A DNA stretch of 64,000 nucleotides from Siphonodentalium dalli (GCA_032622095.1 CP136067.1:194950052-195014051); one strand, 5' to 3'; counted from the stretch's first letter, positions 49,492-61,908 are shown. The notes: generated from the sequence alone by a model not told the origin. Translations and numbers: made by a program.

Positions 49492-51976
49492 GACATAACT
49501 GCCAGTGTAGCCGGTGTTAAATATGGCATGACTGCCAGTGTAGCCGGTGTTAAATGTGGCATGACTGCCAGTGTAGCCGGTGTTAAATATGGCATGACTG
49601 CCAGTGTAGCCGGTGTTAAATGTGGCATGACTGCCAGTGTAGCCGGTGTTAAATGTGGCATGACTGCCAGTGTAGCCGGTGTTAAATATGGCATGACTGC
49701 CAGTGTAACCAGTGGTAAATATGGCATGACTGCCAGTGTAGCCAGTGTTAAATGTGGCATGACTGCCAGTGTAACCGGTGGTAAATATGGCATGACTGCC
49801 AGTGTAGCCGTGTTAAATGTGGCATGACTGTCAGTGTAGCCGGTGTTAAATATGGCATGACTGCCAGTGTAACCGGTGGTAAATATGGCATGACTGCCAG
49901 TGTAGCCGGTGGTAAATATGGCATGACTGCCAGTGTAGCCGGTGTTAAATGTGGCATGACTGCCAGTGTAGCCGGTGTTAAATATGGCATGACTGCCAGT
50001 GTAGCCAGTGTTAAATATGGCATGACTGCCAGTGTAGCCGGTGTTAAATGTGGCATGAATGCCAGTGTAGCCGGTGTTAAATGTGGCATGACTGCCAGTG
50101 TAGCCGGTGTTAAATATGGCATGACTGCCAGTGTAGCCGGTGTTAAATGTGGCATGACTGCCAGTGTAGCCGGTGTTAAATGTGGCATGACTGCCAGTGT
50201 AGCCGGTGTTAAATATGGCATGACTGCCAGTGTAACCAGTGGTAAATATGGCATGACTGCCAGTGTAGCCAGTGTTAAATGTGGCATGACTGCCAGTGTA
50301 ACCGGTGGTAAATATGGCATGACTGCCAGTGTAGCCGGTGGTAAATATGGCATGACTGCCAGTGTAGCCGGTGTTAAATGTGGCATGACTGCCAGGGTAG
50401 CCAGTGTTAAATATGGCATGACTGCCAGTGTAGCCAGTGTTAAATGTGGCATGAATGCCAGTTTAGCCGGTGGTAAATATGGCATGACTGCCAGTGTATA
50501 AACCGGTGTTAAATGTGGCATGACTGCCAGTGTAGCCGGTGGTAAATATGGAATGACTGCCAGTGCAGCCGGTGGTAAATATTGCATGACTGCCAGTGTA
50601 GCCGGTGTTAAATGTGGCATGACTGCCAGTGTAGCCGGTGGTAAATATGGCATGACTGCCAGTGTAGCCGGTGTTAAATGTGGCATGAATGCCAGTGTAG
50701 CCGGTGTTAAATGTGGCATGACTGCCAGTGTAGTCGGTGTTAAATGTGGCATGAATGCCAGTGTAGCCGGTGTTAAACGTGGCATGAATGCCAGTGTAGC
50801 CGGTGTTAAATATGGCATGACTGTCAGTGTAGCCGGTGTTAAATGTGGCATGACTGCCATTGTAGCCGGTGTTAAATGTGGCATGAATGCCAGTGTAGCC
50901 GGTGGTAAATATGGCATGACTGCCAGTGTAGCCGGTGTTAAATTTGGCATGACTGCCAGTGTAACCGGTGGTAAATATGGCATGACTGCCAGTGTAGCCG
51001 TGTTAAATGTGGCATGACTGCCAGTGTAGCCGGTGTTAAATATGGCATGACTGCCAGTGTAGCCAGTGTTAAATGTGGCATGAATGCCAGTGTAGCCGGT
51101 GGTAAATATGGCATGACTGCCAGTGTATAAACCGGTGTTTAATGTGGCATGACTGCCAGTGTAGCCGGTGTTAAATGTGGCATGAATGCCAGTGTAGCCG
51201 GTGTTAAATGTGGCATGACTGCCAGTGTAACCGGTGTTAAATGTGGCATGAATGCCAGTGTAGCCGGTGTTAAATATGGCATGACTGCCAGTGTAGCCGG
51301 TGGTAAATATGGCATGACTGCCAGTGTAGCCGGTGTTAAATGTGGCATGACTGCCAGTGTAGCCGGTGTTAAATATGGCATGACTGCCAGTGTAGCCAGT
51401 GTTAAATGTGGCATGAATGCCAGTGTAGCCGGTGGTAAATATGGCATGACTGCCAGTGTATAAACCGGTGTTTAATGTGGCATGACTGCCAGTGTAGCCG
51501 GTGGTAAATATGGCATGACTGCCAGTGCAGCCGGTGGTAAATATTGCATGACTGCCAGTGTAGCCGGTGTTAAATGTGGCATGACTGCCAGTGTAGCCGG
51601 TGGTAAATATGGCATGACTGCCAGTGTAGCCGGTGTTAAATGTGGCATGAATGCCAGTGTAGCCGGTGTTAAATGTGGCATGACTGCCAGTGTAACCGGT
51701 GTTAAATGTGGCATGAATGCCAGTGTAGCCGGTGTTAAATATGGCATGACTGTCAGTGTAGACGGTGTTAAATGTGGCATGACTGCCAGTGTAGCCGGTG
51801 GTACATGTAAATGTGGCATGACTGCCAGTGTAGCCGGTGTTAAATGTGGCATGACTGCCAGTGTAGCCGGTGTTAAATGTGGCATGAATGCCAGTGTAGC
51901 CGGTGTTAAATGTGGCATGACTGCCAGTGTAGCCGGTGGTAAATATGGCATGACTGCCAGTGTAGCCGGTGTTAAA
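49492..51976. repeat. 33-bp minisatellite, about 75 copies
   Basis: The unit is ATGACTGCCAGTGTAGCCGG + TGTTAAATRTGGC. The length is a multiple of three and several frames lack stops, so long frames appear on both strands, one of 750 codons on the minus strand. That frame switches from an NTGYTGSHATF to a TPATLAVMPHL repeat at indels, showing no selection on one frame. Internal duplications: the TGTATAAACCGG variant at 50496, 51124 and 51458; CAGTGCAGCCGG at 50560 and 51523. Confidence 0.93.
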
Positions 51977-51989
51977 TTTTTTTTTAACA

Positions 51990-52140
51990 CTTTTTACCAT
52001 TTTTTCTTATATTCTTTAACAATTTTATAATTTTTAATGTGTTAAGCCAATGCATTCTCTTATATATGCGAGGCGACCTATGGTCGACTCGCATATATAA
52101 GAGAATGCATTGGCACAGGGCCGTTCTGTTGGGTAAAGGG
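51990..52140. mobile_element. piggyBac-like MITE B', right part
   Basis: The core palindrome AATGCATTCTCTTATATATG with its inverse, then CCGTTCTGTTGGGTAAAGGG and TTAA (52141-52144). That TTAA is also the internal TTAA of the adjoining family A arm, as expected if B' inserted into it. The left side is lost at the minisatellite. Confidence 0.65.
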
Positions 52141-52333
52141 TTAACCACAGCAGAATTATGGGAAATTTTTCAGGATTTAGTCGGAAATATGGCTTGTTGC
52201 CATTCATTGGAAAGCTCTTACCAAGAGCTTTCTGATGAATGGCATCAAGCCATATTTCCGACTAAATCCTGAAAAATTTCCCATACATGTAATTCTGCTG
52301 TGGTTTAGGGGTCGATTATTTAGGACATTACTG
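52141..52333. mobile_element. MITE family A, left end missing
   Basis: TTAACCACAGCAGAATTATG to GGACATTACTG then TA. The first 25 bp or so of the left arm are replaced by MITE B'. Confidence 0.8.
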
Positions 52334-52891
52334 TACAGGTGTGCTTGCCTACGGGGAAATAGCCCGATTTGTCTCCACAGAATTTTGTCATTGCAAGACA
52401 ATATTTTGAAATTGCTATAACTTTTTCACTATTTAAAACTAGCATAGCTCCATCACGTACAAGAAGTTTATTTACAGACGTTCTGTTGTGATCTGCTTTA
52501 ATTGGGGTATAAAATTGTCAAATTTTGTAAAACAAAATACTATAATCAAGTGTTTTGTCTATGCAAACCAAGGAGCATATCTCGGTGACTAATAGTACAA
52601 ATAAATTACAAACAGCTGGTTACGCCGACCATTAGGTCTAAAATCCTATCTATCAAAGTCGATGTAAGCTGAGGAAATTAAAGCAAGAGACAGATGATTA
52701 AGTCTCATAATCGCAAGCTCTTAAATAACTACAGGAAGTTCATTGTGAGAATAAGGAAGTGACAGCCTATCATGCAGCCTATGGATTTTGATAATCACAT
52801 TTCACAGTGAATATGGATCGCAATCCGAGTAAACAAAAATATTCTACACTGGTTATAGTGCAAACATACTCCTTTTCTAATAGTTAAAGTA

Positions 52892-53093
52892 CAGTAATGC
52901 CCTAATTAATCGACTCCATAACCACAGCAGAATTATGGGTAACTTTTCAGGATTTAGTCGGAAATATGGCTTGTTGCCATTCATCAGAGAGAGCTTTCCA
53001 ATGAATGGCAACAAGCCATATTTCCGATTAAATCCTGAAAAATTATCCATAATTCTGCTGTGGTTAAGAGGTCGATTACTTAGGGCATTACTG
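52892..53093. mobile_element. MITE family A, complete copy
   Basis: TA-flanked CAGTAATGCCCTAATTAATC...GGGCATTACTG with a shortened loop. Confidence 0.85.
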
Positions 53094-53148
53094 TACATAC
53101 AGGGGCATGGAAGCCCTGAAATAATTCTTGATTGCCTACTTTTATATG

Positions 53149-53470
53149 TGTCATTTGCAGAATGAGGTTCCCAGAGGGTGAATTTAGTGATGCTATCCGG
53201 CTAGCATCACCAAATTCACCCTCTGGGGACCTCATTCTGCTTAGGTCTCATCTTCTGGGAAGTATCTATAGTCTCAAATTAACATTGATTTCCGTTACTT
53301 TTTCCCTTCTGGGAAGTTTCTATTAATCCCTAATTTGCAGAAGATAATATGCATAATCAAGGTAACTAATGGGTGAACATCACCAACTTCAATCTGATCA
53401 TAGGTCTCCCAAAGCAGAATTAGGTCCCCAGATGGAGAATTTGGTGATGCTAGCTCGCTGTGCCATAACC
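53149..53470. mobile_element. Family E fragments
   Basis: CATTTGCAGAATGAGGTTCC to CCTCATTCTGC (53151-53240) is half an E element. A further piece, AGCAGAATTAGGTCCCCAGA, is at 53414-53460, with E-type spacer between. Confidence 0.65.
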
Positions 53471-53823
53471 ACACATGATATATATAGCATGAATGTACCT
53501 AAGATAAATCATGACTGGTACCTAAGATAAATGACTGTAGAACTGTTTTCTGAATTTAGCTTGTGACTGAATGCTACATAGAAATATGACAAAAAGTCAC
53601 CCCGTTCTATGGTATCCTCACTGTAAATAATTTTGGGATCAAATCCGAGTCTGAGTTGATTACCAAACTGCGATTATGAACTAGTATCCGTAAATCAGTC
53701 ATTAATTTGAGTCCAAATTCTGAACGCCTACGATATTACAAGTAGATAAAGTCAAGGAATCATAATTGCACTTTATTTTTAACACACTGAATGGTTAAGT
53801 AATATATCACTTGGCGCTTGGCA

Positions 53824-53928
53824 CTGTATAATATTAACGAAAACGTCCAGTTAAAACCGTAAGTAATATAAGGGACTTGTCGCTATATAATATTAACGAA
53901 AACGTCCAGTTAAAACCGTGAGTAAAAT
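53824..53928. repeat. 60-bp direct duplication
   Basis: TATAATATTAACGAAAACGT + CCAGTTAAAACCGT occurs at about 53826 and again about 60 bp later. A family A element starts immediately after the second copy. Confidence 0.8.
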
Positions 53929-53929
53929 A

Positions 53930-54142
53930 CAGTAATGCCCTAAATAATCGACTCCTTAACCACAGTAGAATTATGGGTAACTTTTCAGGATTTAGTCGGA
54001 AATATGGCTTGTTGCAATTCATCTGAAAGCACTTGCCGAGAGCTTTCCAATGAATGGCAACAAGCCATATTTCCGACGAAAATCCTGAAAAGTTACCCAT
54101 AATTCTGCCATGGTTAAGGAGTCGATTATTTAGAGCATACTG
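53930..54142. mobile_element. MITE family A, complete copy
   Basis: TA-flanked CAGTAATGCCC...AGCATACTG, with small indels. Confidence 0.85.
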
Positions 54143-54855
54143 TACATGTACTGTAAGTGTACTGACAATTTTACTCATACTGCAACTAACAACAATAGAG
54201 GAATATGTCCGTAATTTATTTCTATGTATACGACTTCACTACGTCTACATTCATGAAAACATTTTTATACTATGAAATATTCCTGACAAAACCTTCAGCG
54301 GCTGGACCTTGTCTATATAATCAACATATGAGTCATATTATCACAAGTCAAAACAGTGTGTTATTTGATAACATAATCACAACATATAACCACATGGCTT
54401 TCAGCAATGTCCACCGATATCTTTCGGAATAAGGAAATAATTGTTGATGTGTGATGTGAAGGATAACAGTAAACGCATGCCACTACATTACTGTGCCGAT
54501 ACAATGACACATAATAATACTATTATAGCCAACAAATAAAATTAGGCCAAAATAAAAAAAAGACCTGTATTCCGGCGGCCCGACCATTTCCATTTTATTG
54601 ATTTTGCAAAATTAGTAACCAAGTTATTTTTTATTTTCCTTGTAAATCGATTCATTTCAGTGTAAAATGGACTGTACTGTTAAAAAGGCAATTAATTATA
54701 CCACACTTCAATTCGGTCACAGCCGAATCTAACTTATTTAAAAAAAACAATAAATTACATTATGTACATGTATATTCTAATACTATGTACTTAGTTTTAT
54801 TATTATATAGGACATTACAAAATGGAGAAGCAGTCTGGGGGGGTATACTACCTGG

Positions 54856-54888
54856 TATAAGGAGTCGATTATTTAGGGCATTACTGTC
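54856..54888. mobile_element. MITE family A, terminal fragment
   Basis: Only the last arm, AAGGAGTCGATTATTTAGGG + CATTACTG, remains. Confidence 0.7.
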
Positions 54889-55225
54889 TGGCTATCATGT
54901 TCAACTGTTAACAAAATACTGGCGAAATCCTATTCAGCTCCAGAAAACCTGGGTATTTCACATGGCCAGAGTGTGTTGAGCATGTCACCAAATTCCAAAG
55001 AGCAAAATGATAAAGTGAAGAGTTCTCAGTCAATAAGGTGCCACATGAACGTAAATTTGTTATCTCATTTGGCTGAGTGATGCATGTTTGTCGTATGAAT
55101 GATATTTTTCTCCCTGTCAACATTTGAGATTTGATTCATGTCAACATTACCGAAGTGATTCGGTATCGACACTAAAATCGGAGCTCCAATTCAAATATTG
55201 TTGAATATTCAATTTATCCCATTAA

Positions 55226-55496
55226 CCCTTTACCCAACAGAACGGCCCTGTGCCAATGCATTCTCTTATATATGCGAGTCGACCATAGGCCAATGCATTC
55301 TCTTATATATGTGAGGCGACCTATGGTCGACTCGCATATATAAGAGAATGCATTAGCACAGGGCATAACTGTAACTATCACAATGTGGTCAAGGAGCCGG
55401 TTCCAATGATATCCATATTTGTATGGTTCTATTGAGACAGACCGAAGATATTTTAGGCTGTTGAAGCTTTATTTGGCCGTTTTGTTGGGTAAAGGG
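55226..55496. mobile_element. piggyBac-like MITE B', complete
   Basis: CCCTTTACCCAACAGAACGG and inverse CCGTTTTGTTGGGTAAAGGG, flanked by TTAA at 55222-55225 and 55497-55500. The left part holds the CATTCTCTTATATATGCGA palindrome, partly duplicated. Confidence 0.85.
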
Positions 55497-56318
55497 TTAA
55501 GGTCCCAATACATGGTTCACTTAATATATATGAAACGTGATTAACAAAATGTGCGCAAAAGACAAGATGTCGCAGAGACTTAGACTTAGTCTTAGTTTTT
55601 TTGTTCAATTGTATAATTGCGTTATCGGGATGGCTATAGATCTGTGTACATGTTCAGTGCCGCCTTATCTATTTTCGTAAACTGCACGAATTTGGGTGTA
55701 CATGTAAATTTATCACTATAGTTAGTGTCAGGTGCACGGCACACATACATATATGTCGATCTATAGATTATACGGTAATACGTGCACTGTAATATCAACT
55801 GCATGATTAAAGATATGGTAAGCGTTGGCGGTGGGTAAACTGGGTATTGCTTATAAAATAATCACATCCGTTAAAACCATCATAAACAGAAAGAATATTA
55901 TATTATAGACAAACTTTGTTCTTTTAAATATCATTTAAATTGCATGTTATTGTTATGTTAGTACTCTGTGTTATGTAAGCAAACTACATGTTATGTAAAA
56001 AACAGTATGCAATAAACAAAACTCTCAACACCGGGGAGACCCCATTAATTGAACTTTGGTTAGAAATACCACCAAGTTGTTTACAACATACCGGTATAGC
56101 ATTTGCTATTCCTCGCCTCTCAAGATTTTGGTGTCGAATGGGTCACCATGAACCACTCTCCTAAAAAAAAGTCTCCATGATGTTACATTATACTATACTT
56201 TTAGTATATTCTTGAGGAAATTTTCATAATTTGGTAAATGATATTTCTAAATTACGAAGGCCATCCGCACCTTTAACTGCAAACTGCGTAATTATTGGAC
56301 ATAATTACTATAACTTAA

Positions 56319-56540
56319 AGGGGTACTGTAACGGTAATTAGAATGAAAATTAATTTATGACTCCAGTCATAAATTCATTTTCATCATAATTACCATGTTG
56401 TTTGCATCACTCATGGAGCACACAAGTGTATTTTGCACTATAATCCATGGCTCAAATTAATTAATTTGTTGCATATAATCTTTTGAGTATAAAAGGAGAT
56501 GGTCCCATAAATGGATTTAGATTTAGTGTACAGCACCCCT
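56319..56540. mobile_element. TTAA-flanked MITE L
   Basis: TTAA (56315-56318), AGGGGTACTGTA ... TACAGCACCCCT, then TTAA (56541-56544). Near the left it has a perfect inverted pair, TTAATTTATGACT / AGTCATAAATTCA. A fragment is at 34538-34605. Confidence 0.7.
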
Positions 56541-57307
56541 TTAATTGATATATACTGTATATAAATTATACAACCGGAAATTTACAAATGCTACATTGCA
56601 CTGAAATTTCCCCATTGATGGCATTGGCTATATATGCACTGGTGGCTAGCTAAATTTGAGATTCAATTCGATTATTTTGATATCAATATCAGCGTCCTGA
56701 TTCAAAATCAAGACTTTTAAAAAGTGCCGATTCGCAGGGCCCCAGTAACATGCTATATATACTGTTCAAACCAAATGTGCTGATACAGCATAATCACATC
56801 ATGGAATTAATTTGTTCCTTGAATAATTGAAACCAGTTTTCTGAATTGCGGAAGCAAATATCTGCTCTCGCAGTGTTTTCCTCATGGAAATTTTCGAACT
56901 GAGTCATTTCCAGACATTGTTTAGTTTCTCAATCAACTTCCTTTTGAATTCCAGACACCAGACTTGAATTATAAAGCAAAATCAAAAAGTGTGGCAGCAA
57001 ATCGTCTGTCTGACCAATAAATCAATGCATACTGACAGAAATGTATGTGATGTGCTGAGCGCAAAACATGATGAATTTCAATTCATTGAAATCTTTCCAA
57101 TTTCCCTCAATGGCCTCATTTATCATCTGAGTTTATTTCAATTTACTTAGTATACAATGTATGTCTTCTGATTTTAACTACAATAGACGAATAAATGAAT
57201 TTCTTTGAATTCTTAGGAAGAATGGAGCTACCAGCATAAACCTTTTGGTCCCACAATGTGAACAAAGTTCAGTCTAGACAGACATGGGCGATTTCTTCTA
57301 CTATAAC

Positions 57308-57766
57308 AAAGCCTGAGTTTAGTGTGCCTGTCATTTGCAGAATGAGGTCCCCAGAGGGTGAATATAGTGATGCTATCCCGCATAGCGGGCTAGCATCACT
57401 AAGTTCACCCTCTGGGGACCTCATTCTGCATAGCCTCATCTGCTATGGGAGATATAGACTCAGATTGAAGTTCCCAAATGGTGAATATTGTGATGTACAC
57501 CGATTGGGAACCTCAATTATGCTATGTGTCGTCTGCCAATTTGGGGATATAGAGAAACAAAATTAAAAAGAAATAGAATCTATGTGAAGAAGTTTCTACA
57601 GAAATTTTATAATAAAGAAACTTTCTAGAGAAGATGAGGCCTAAGCAGAATGAGGTCCACAGAGGGGGAATTTAGTGATGCTAGCCCGCTATGCAGGATA
57701 GCATCACTAAATTCACCCTCTGGGGACCTCATTCTGAAAATTACAGACACACTAAACTCAGGCTTG
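57308..57766. mobile_element. Family E element, long form (459 bp)
   Basis: AAAGCCTGAGTTTAGTGTG and inverse CACACTAAACTCAGGCTTG, flanked by ACTATAAC (57300-57307) and ACTGTAAC (57767-57774), a 7/8 TSD. Two E hairpins flank a spacer that contains AATTTGGGGATATAGAGAAA. Confidence 0.8.
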
Positions 57767-57814
57767 ACTGTAACCCTTAAAATTGGCATGTTTCTTATAC
57801 GGCATTGCTTATAA

Positions 57815-58524
57815 CCCTTTATGACTGGAGCTTCCTGAAATATTATGAAAACCCGGTGCCAAGTTACTGCCAACGCATTCTCTTATATATGTGAGTCTCC
57901 CATAGGGAGCTTCGCATATATAGGTAAATGCCTAGGCCTAACAATATTTACCTTGACCTTGTATAATGTAAGAAAGTTTGTTCTCTTATATACATGTATG
58001 TGAGGCTCCCTATGGGAGACTCAAATAGATATATACAGAACACAACGCGCATCTTAATCGAGAATCTTTTATCGAATGAGTTGCGGATGGCGCAAGGGTA
58101 TATTTATAACTTTGCGCCGTCCGCAACGAGTTCGATAAAAGATTCGAGATTATGATGCAAGTTGTGCTCTGTATTTATTCTACACCGTTCAGTCAGATAA
58201 GTTCAATCCATGAATGTCATATCCATTGTTACTATAGCCACCTTTATTGTGATTTAAGTCTGACAAATAGCCAGTAATTATGGGGGATCACCGGAAGCGG
58301 GTGATCGACGTAATGTACGTCATCTTTCTTGGCGACAACGTCAACAAGAATAGTTCCGGCTTGTATTCCACTAGAGGTATACACTACTATGTATGCAATG
58401 GCTGGGATTCCGTTGAATACATGTACCTCATGTCAATGGGTGTGGAATAAAAGAGAATATACTGGCACAGGATCATTAATGTTGCGCCAGCGCATGCGCC
58501 AGCACAGCTCCCATAATGAAAGGG
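57815..58524. mobile_element. piggyBac-like MITE B, long copy
   Basis: CCCTTTATGACTGGAGC at the left and GCTCCCATAATGAAAGGG at the right. Direct repeats flank it (AAAATTGGCATG..GGCATTGC at 57778 and 58527). An extra inverted repeat (58034-58173) and about 280 bp of other sequence lie inside. Confidence 0.65.
58034..58173. mobile_element. 140-bp inverted repeat J
   Basis: TACAGAACACAAC with inverse GTTGTGCTCTGTA at the ends. The arms continue as ATCGAGAATCTTTTATCGAA / TTCGATAAAAGATTCGAGAT and GTTGCGGATGGCGCAA / TTGCGCCGTCCGCAAC. It is a hairpin MITE of unknown class. Confidence 0.8.
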
Positions 58525-58559
58525 TAAAAATTGGCATTTTTTGTTCCATGGCATTGCCT

Positions 58560-58915
58560 AAAGACATATATTATGGACTTGTTCGGGAATTGATAAGTTA
58601 GTACTCAGGAACTACCGGTATGCAATCTTGGGGAATGTAGCATTTTACTAATATCACCAAAAAGTTCAAAGAAATCAACCATACCTCTCCATAGAGAACA
58701 TCGTCTGAACTACGTCCAATTGTAAATATTTACATCTCGATTCGGGACGCAACTATCGGCGATAATCTAACACAAAAGATTTCACCATCGAGAGTCATTG
58801 CATTTAATTAATATATAAGAATGACGGTAAATATCGTCAATTTGGATTAATATTTGTAACAAATAACTACTTTGTGAAAGATTATTCTCAATTTCTATGG
58901 AGTGTTTCACATCAC
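58560..58915. repeat. Repeat I, copy 2
   Basis: Partner of 47627-47990, roughly four-fifths identical by eye over its core. A further 3'-end word (GTTTCACATCACTTTAA) recurs at 63268. Confidence 0.7.
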
Positions 58916-59369
58916 TTTAAGAATTGCATCCAATTCTATATTGACTTTGACATCTGGGACGAGATAGACGAATGCACCAGTGATTTCTATAGCACTAATG
59001 AGCACCCCTCGTAATCCTACACAATGATGCACATTTATGCAATCCTGTCCGAATATCGGGAAATTAAAGTGATTGGTTGATTGATTTTTATTTTAACAAT
59101 GGGCAGAAGGATAATACCATAATTAGTGCTGGATATATATATCATACAAAAGCATCATGCATGACTATCGCTGATCATATAACTGCTGTCCATAGCAAGA
59201 TCATAATCAAAATTGATCAAATGATGAAAACAAGTGCACTGCACAAGTTACAATCAACTAATTACTTCCCATAGGCAACAATGTTAGGGTTAAGCCCTGC
59301 TCATGATTCATTACGGTACTGAGCCAACCTTGAGATATTTTAGTGAAATTAACTCATTGCATGACTGAA

Positions 59370-59595
59370 CAGTAATGCTCTAAATAATCGACTCCTTAAC
59401 CACAGCGGAATTATGGGTAATTTTTAAGGATTTAGTCGGAAATAAATTGGTGTAAAATCAAAAGATGACTTCATGCTGGAGTCTCTCAGTGAGAGCTTTC
59501 CAACGAATGGCAACAAGCCATATTTCTAACTAAATCTTGAAAAATTACCCATAATTCTGCTGTGGTTAAGGAGTCGATTATTTAGGGCATCACTG
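59370..59595. mobile_element. MITE family A, diverged copy
   Basis: CAGTAATGCTCTAAATAATC...GGGCATCACTG; flanking TA is not preserved. Extra sequence near the loop. Confidence 0.75.
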
Positions 59596-60438
59596 CAACT
59601 CACTGCATGACTGTATAGTCTTTCCTAAACCAATAAAATGATGTGATATAGCCAGTATAAGTTTTTGTTTTTTTTATAATTTTTATTTTTCTTTTGTTAC
59701 AGCTTGTATATATAAATACATGTACATTCTACATGTTATATATATGTATTTTTTTATTGCACATCTACTACTAATAAAATGAATATATTCAATGCAATCA
59801 TGCCTTCACCTAAAATAATCTGTATTCCTCACATGGAGTGCAAGTCAGAATTATTTATTTCGAATACTATATTTTTTATGCAATTTAAATTAAATAATTT
59901 GATTTAAAGTGGGATGTGCAATAAATACAGAAAGCATTGCATGCTCGATTGGAGAAACACTTCATGCAAATTGCCGAGATGACGTGGTCACATCCCTACG
60001 CCATTCTAACTCGTCACACAAAAACCTCTCCATTCAAAACACGCATTACGCCCTGTCTATATATCCTTTCGGAACAATTATAACAAATACGTTACATAAC
60101 AGGTTAGTGTGACATAATGTTCTTTATTGTTCTATTGAAATTTCTTTTGTTATCAGTATTTACCCTCCTAACATGTAGCCAGTCTAAGTTAACTACAGAC
60201 CTACATATAAATAGTCTGATTACTTGTCGTAGACTTTCTATTTCCCCGAACCGTGGGGTTCCACATCAGTATCGCTAACCAGAATCCCCAAGATAAAAGT
60301 GTCCAATCGAAGTGATTAACGTACGGTAACGCAATGTGAAGTAATTTGGGGGGAGACTGCACGCTTCCAGAAAATGACATTTCGACAAGACTGCAATAGA
60401 CTCGATCAGTATGACCCAAAGTGTATGTTTACACAGAC

Positions 60439-60828
60439 TGTGATATGGCTGTGTGATATGGCTGAGTGATGTGGCTGAGTGATGTGGCTGAGTGATGTGG
60501 CTGTGTGATGTGGCTGTGTGATGTGGCTGTGTGATGTGGCTGAGTGATGTGGCTGAGTGATGTGGCTGTGTGATGTGGCTGTGTGATGTGGCTGTGTGAT
60601 GTGGCTGTGTGATGTGACTGTCTGTGTGATGTGGCTGTGTGATATGGCTGTGTGATGTCACTGATGTGGCTGTGTGATGTGGCTGTGTGATGTGGCTGTG
60701 TGATGTGGCTGTGTGATGTAGCTGTGTGATATGGCTGTGTGATGTGGCTGTGTGATGTGGCTGTGTGATGTGGCTGTGTGATATGGCTGCGTGATATGGC
60801 TGTGTGATATGGCTGAGTGATACTAGCA
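60439..60828. repeat. 13-bp minisatellite
   Basis: About 29 copies of GTGATGTGGCTGT with A/T variants. Three units make 39 bp, so His/Thr/Ser-rich open frames (up to 191 codons) run along the minus strand; rejected as genes. Confidence 0.93.
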
Positions 60829-60964
60829 TGGCTAGTGACTGAAACCACAATAAACCAATCCGTCAGAGGCTATAGCTAAGGCTTCATATTGTCACTTGCC
60901 AAAAACAAAAACAAACAAGAGCAGGACGCTTGTTTGGCACTAGGGCGTGGCAAAATACGCCTGT

Positions 60965-61330
60965 GGTTATTCTAACAAAGGGCCATAACACTGGTGAAAA
61001 TTGGAACTTGACCTATATTTTGGGCTAGTAGACTCACATACCAAATTTCATTCCATTTAGTTCGGACTTACTCAAGTTATCAGTCGGAAATGAAAATTTA
61101 GTACAAATTCCAATGAAAAGGGCTATAACTCTCGTGAAAATTTGCAGGCGGAACCCAAATTCGAACTTGACCTGTATTTTGTGTTAGTGAACCCACATAC
61201 CAAATTTCATCATTCCATTCAGTTGAGACTAAAGTTATCATCTGGAAACCAAAAGCAAACAGACAGATGGACAGACGGTGGATGAACAGACCAATAACAT
61301 AAAATTCACTTTGCAATACAACTATGACAA
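60965..61330. repeat. GGGCCATAAC-type interspersed repeat, two diverged units
   Basis: AAAGGGCCATAACACTGGTG (60977) and AAAGGGCTATAACTCTCGTG (61117) each lead to GAACTTGACCT(A/G)TATTTTG and CACATACCAAATTTCAT. It ends with ACAGACAGATGGACAGACGG. This style of repeat is widespread in bivalves in my experience; its class is unclear. Confidence 0.65.
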
Positions 61331-61908
61331 ACAAAACTAGACGAAAGCGTAAGCATGTGGACATCATTTCGACCCAAGTCAAATAAGATATATGGATTGG
61401 ATATTTCAAACCTGATATTAAACGGACTGATGGATGGACAGATGGACATTGAGACGAAATGCTGGCATTCCTTCCCTCCAAAAGAGGTTGGAGGCTGTGA
61501 CCATAGTAAGATGGTTTCTGTTTGTTTCGACAGACAGAACAAGTGATGGTTCCGCCTAGTGTGGGCATACCTACAGGTATATCCTATGACTGACATAATC
61601 AGACTCATGGACCAAAAAATTCACATTTTCATATCAACAAAGATGAATAACTATAGAACAAAAAACCTAACTAAAACAATTCAACACGCCATTGAATATC
61701 CTCATAGTGGTGAACATCCATAACAAATTTCATTGAGATCCGAGCATTACTGTTCAAGATATCGCTTGAACAGACATCAGTTTCAGAAAACTCCAGTCAT
61801 CACTGTCCCAATTAACAATTCACTAATCATTGAACAGGAGTTACATGTACTAGTTGTGTAAAATACATGATATTGATAAATAAATCAATAAATTTCTGGA
61901 TACACTAC

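Larger units (their letters stand above)
47531..61908 (-). other. Intron 3 (14.4 kb), MITE-rich
   Basis: It contains the elements listed separately from 47553 to 61330. Stretches where I see no named feature: 48940-49490, 52334-52890, 53470-53820, 54143-54855, 54889-55221, 55501-56314, 56545-57299, 58931-59368, 59597-60438 and 61330-61908. Confidence 0.7.

Noticed and set aside
49748-52000. 750-codon open frame on the minus strand
   Set aside because: It lies entirely in the 33-bp minisatellite, switches between two repeat peptides at indels, and has equally open frames on the other strand.
60275-60850. 191- and 139-codon His/Thr/Ser-rich frames
   Set aside because: Products of the 13-bp minisatellite, without unique sequence of coding character.
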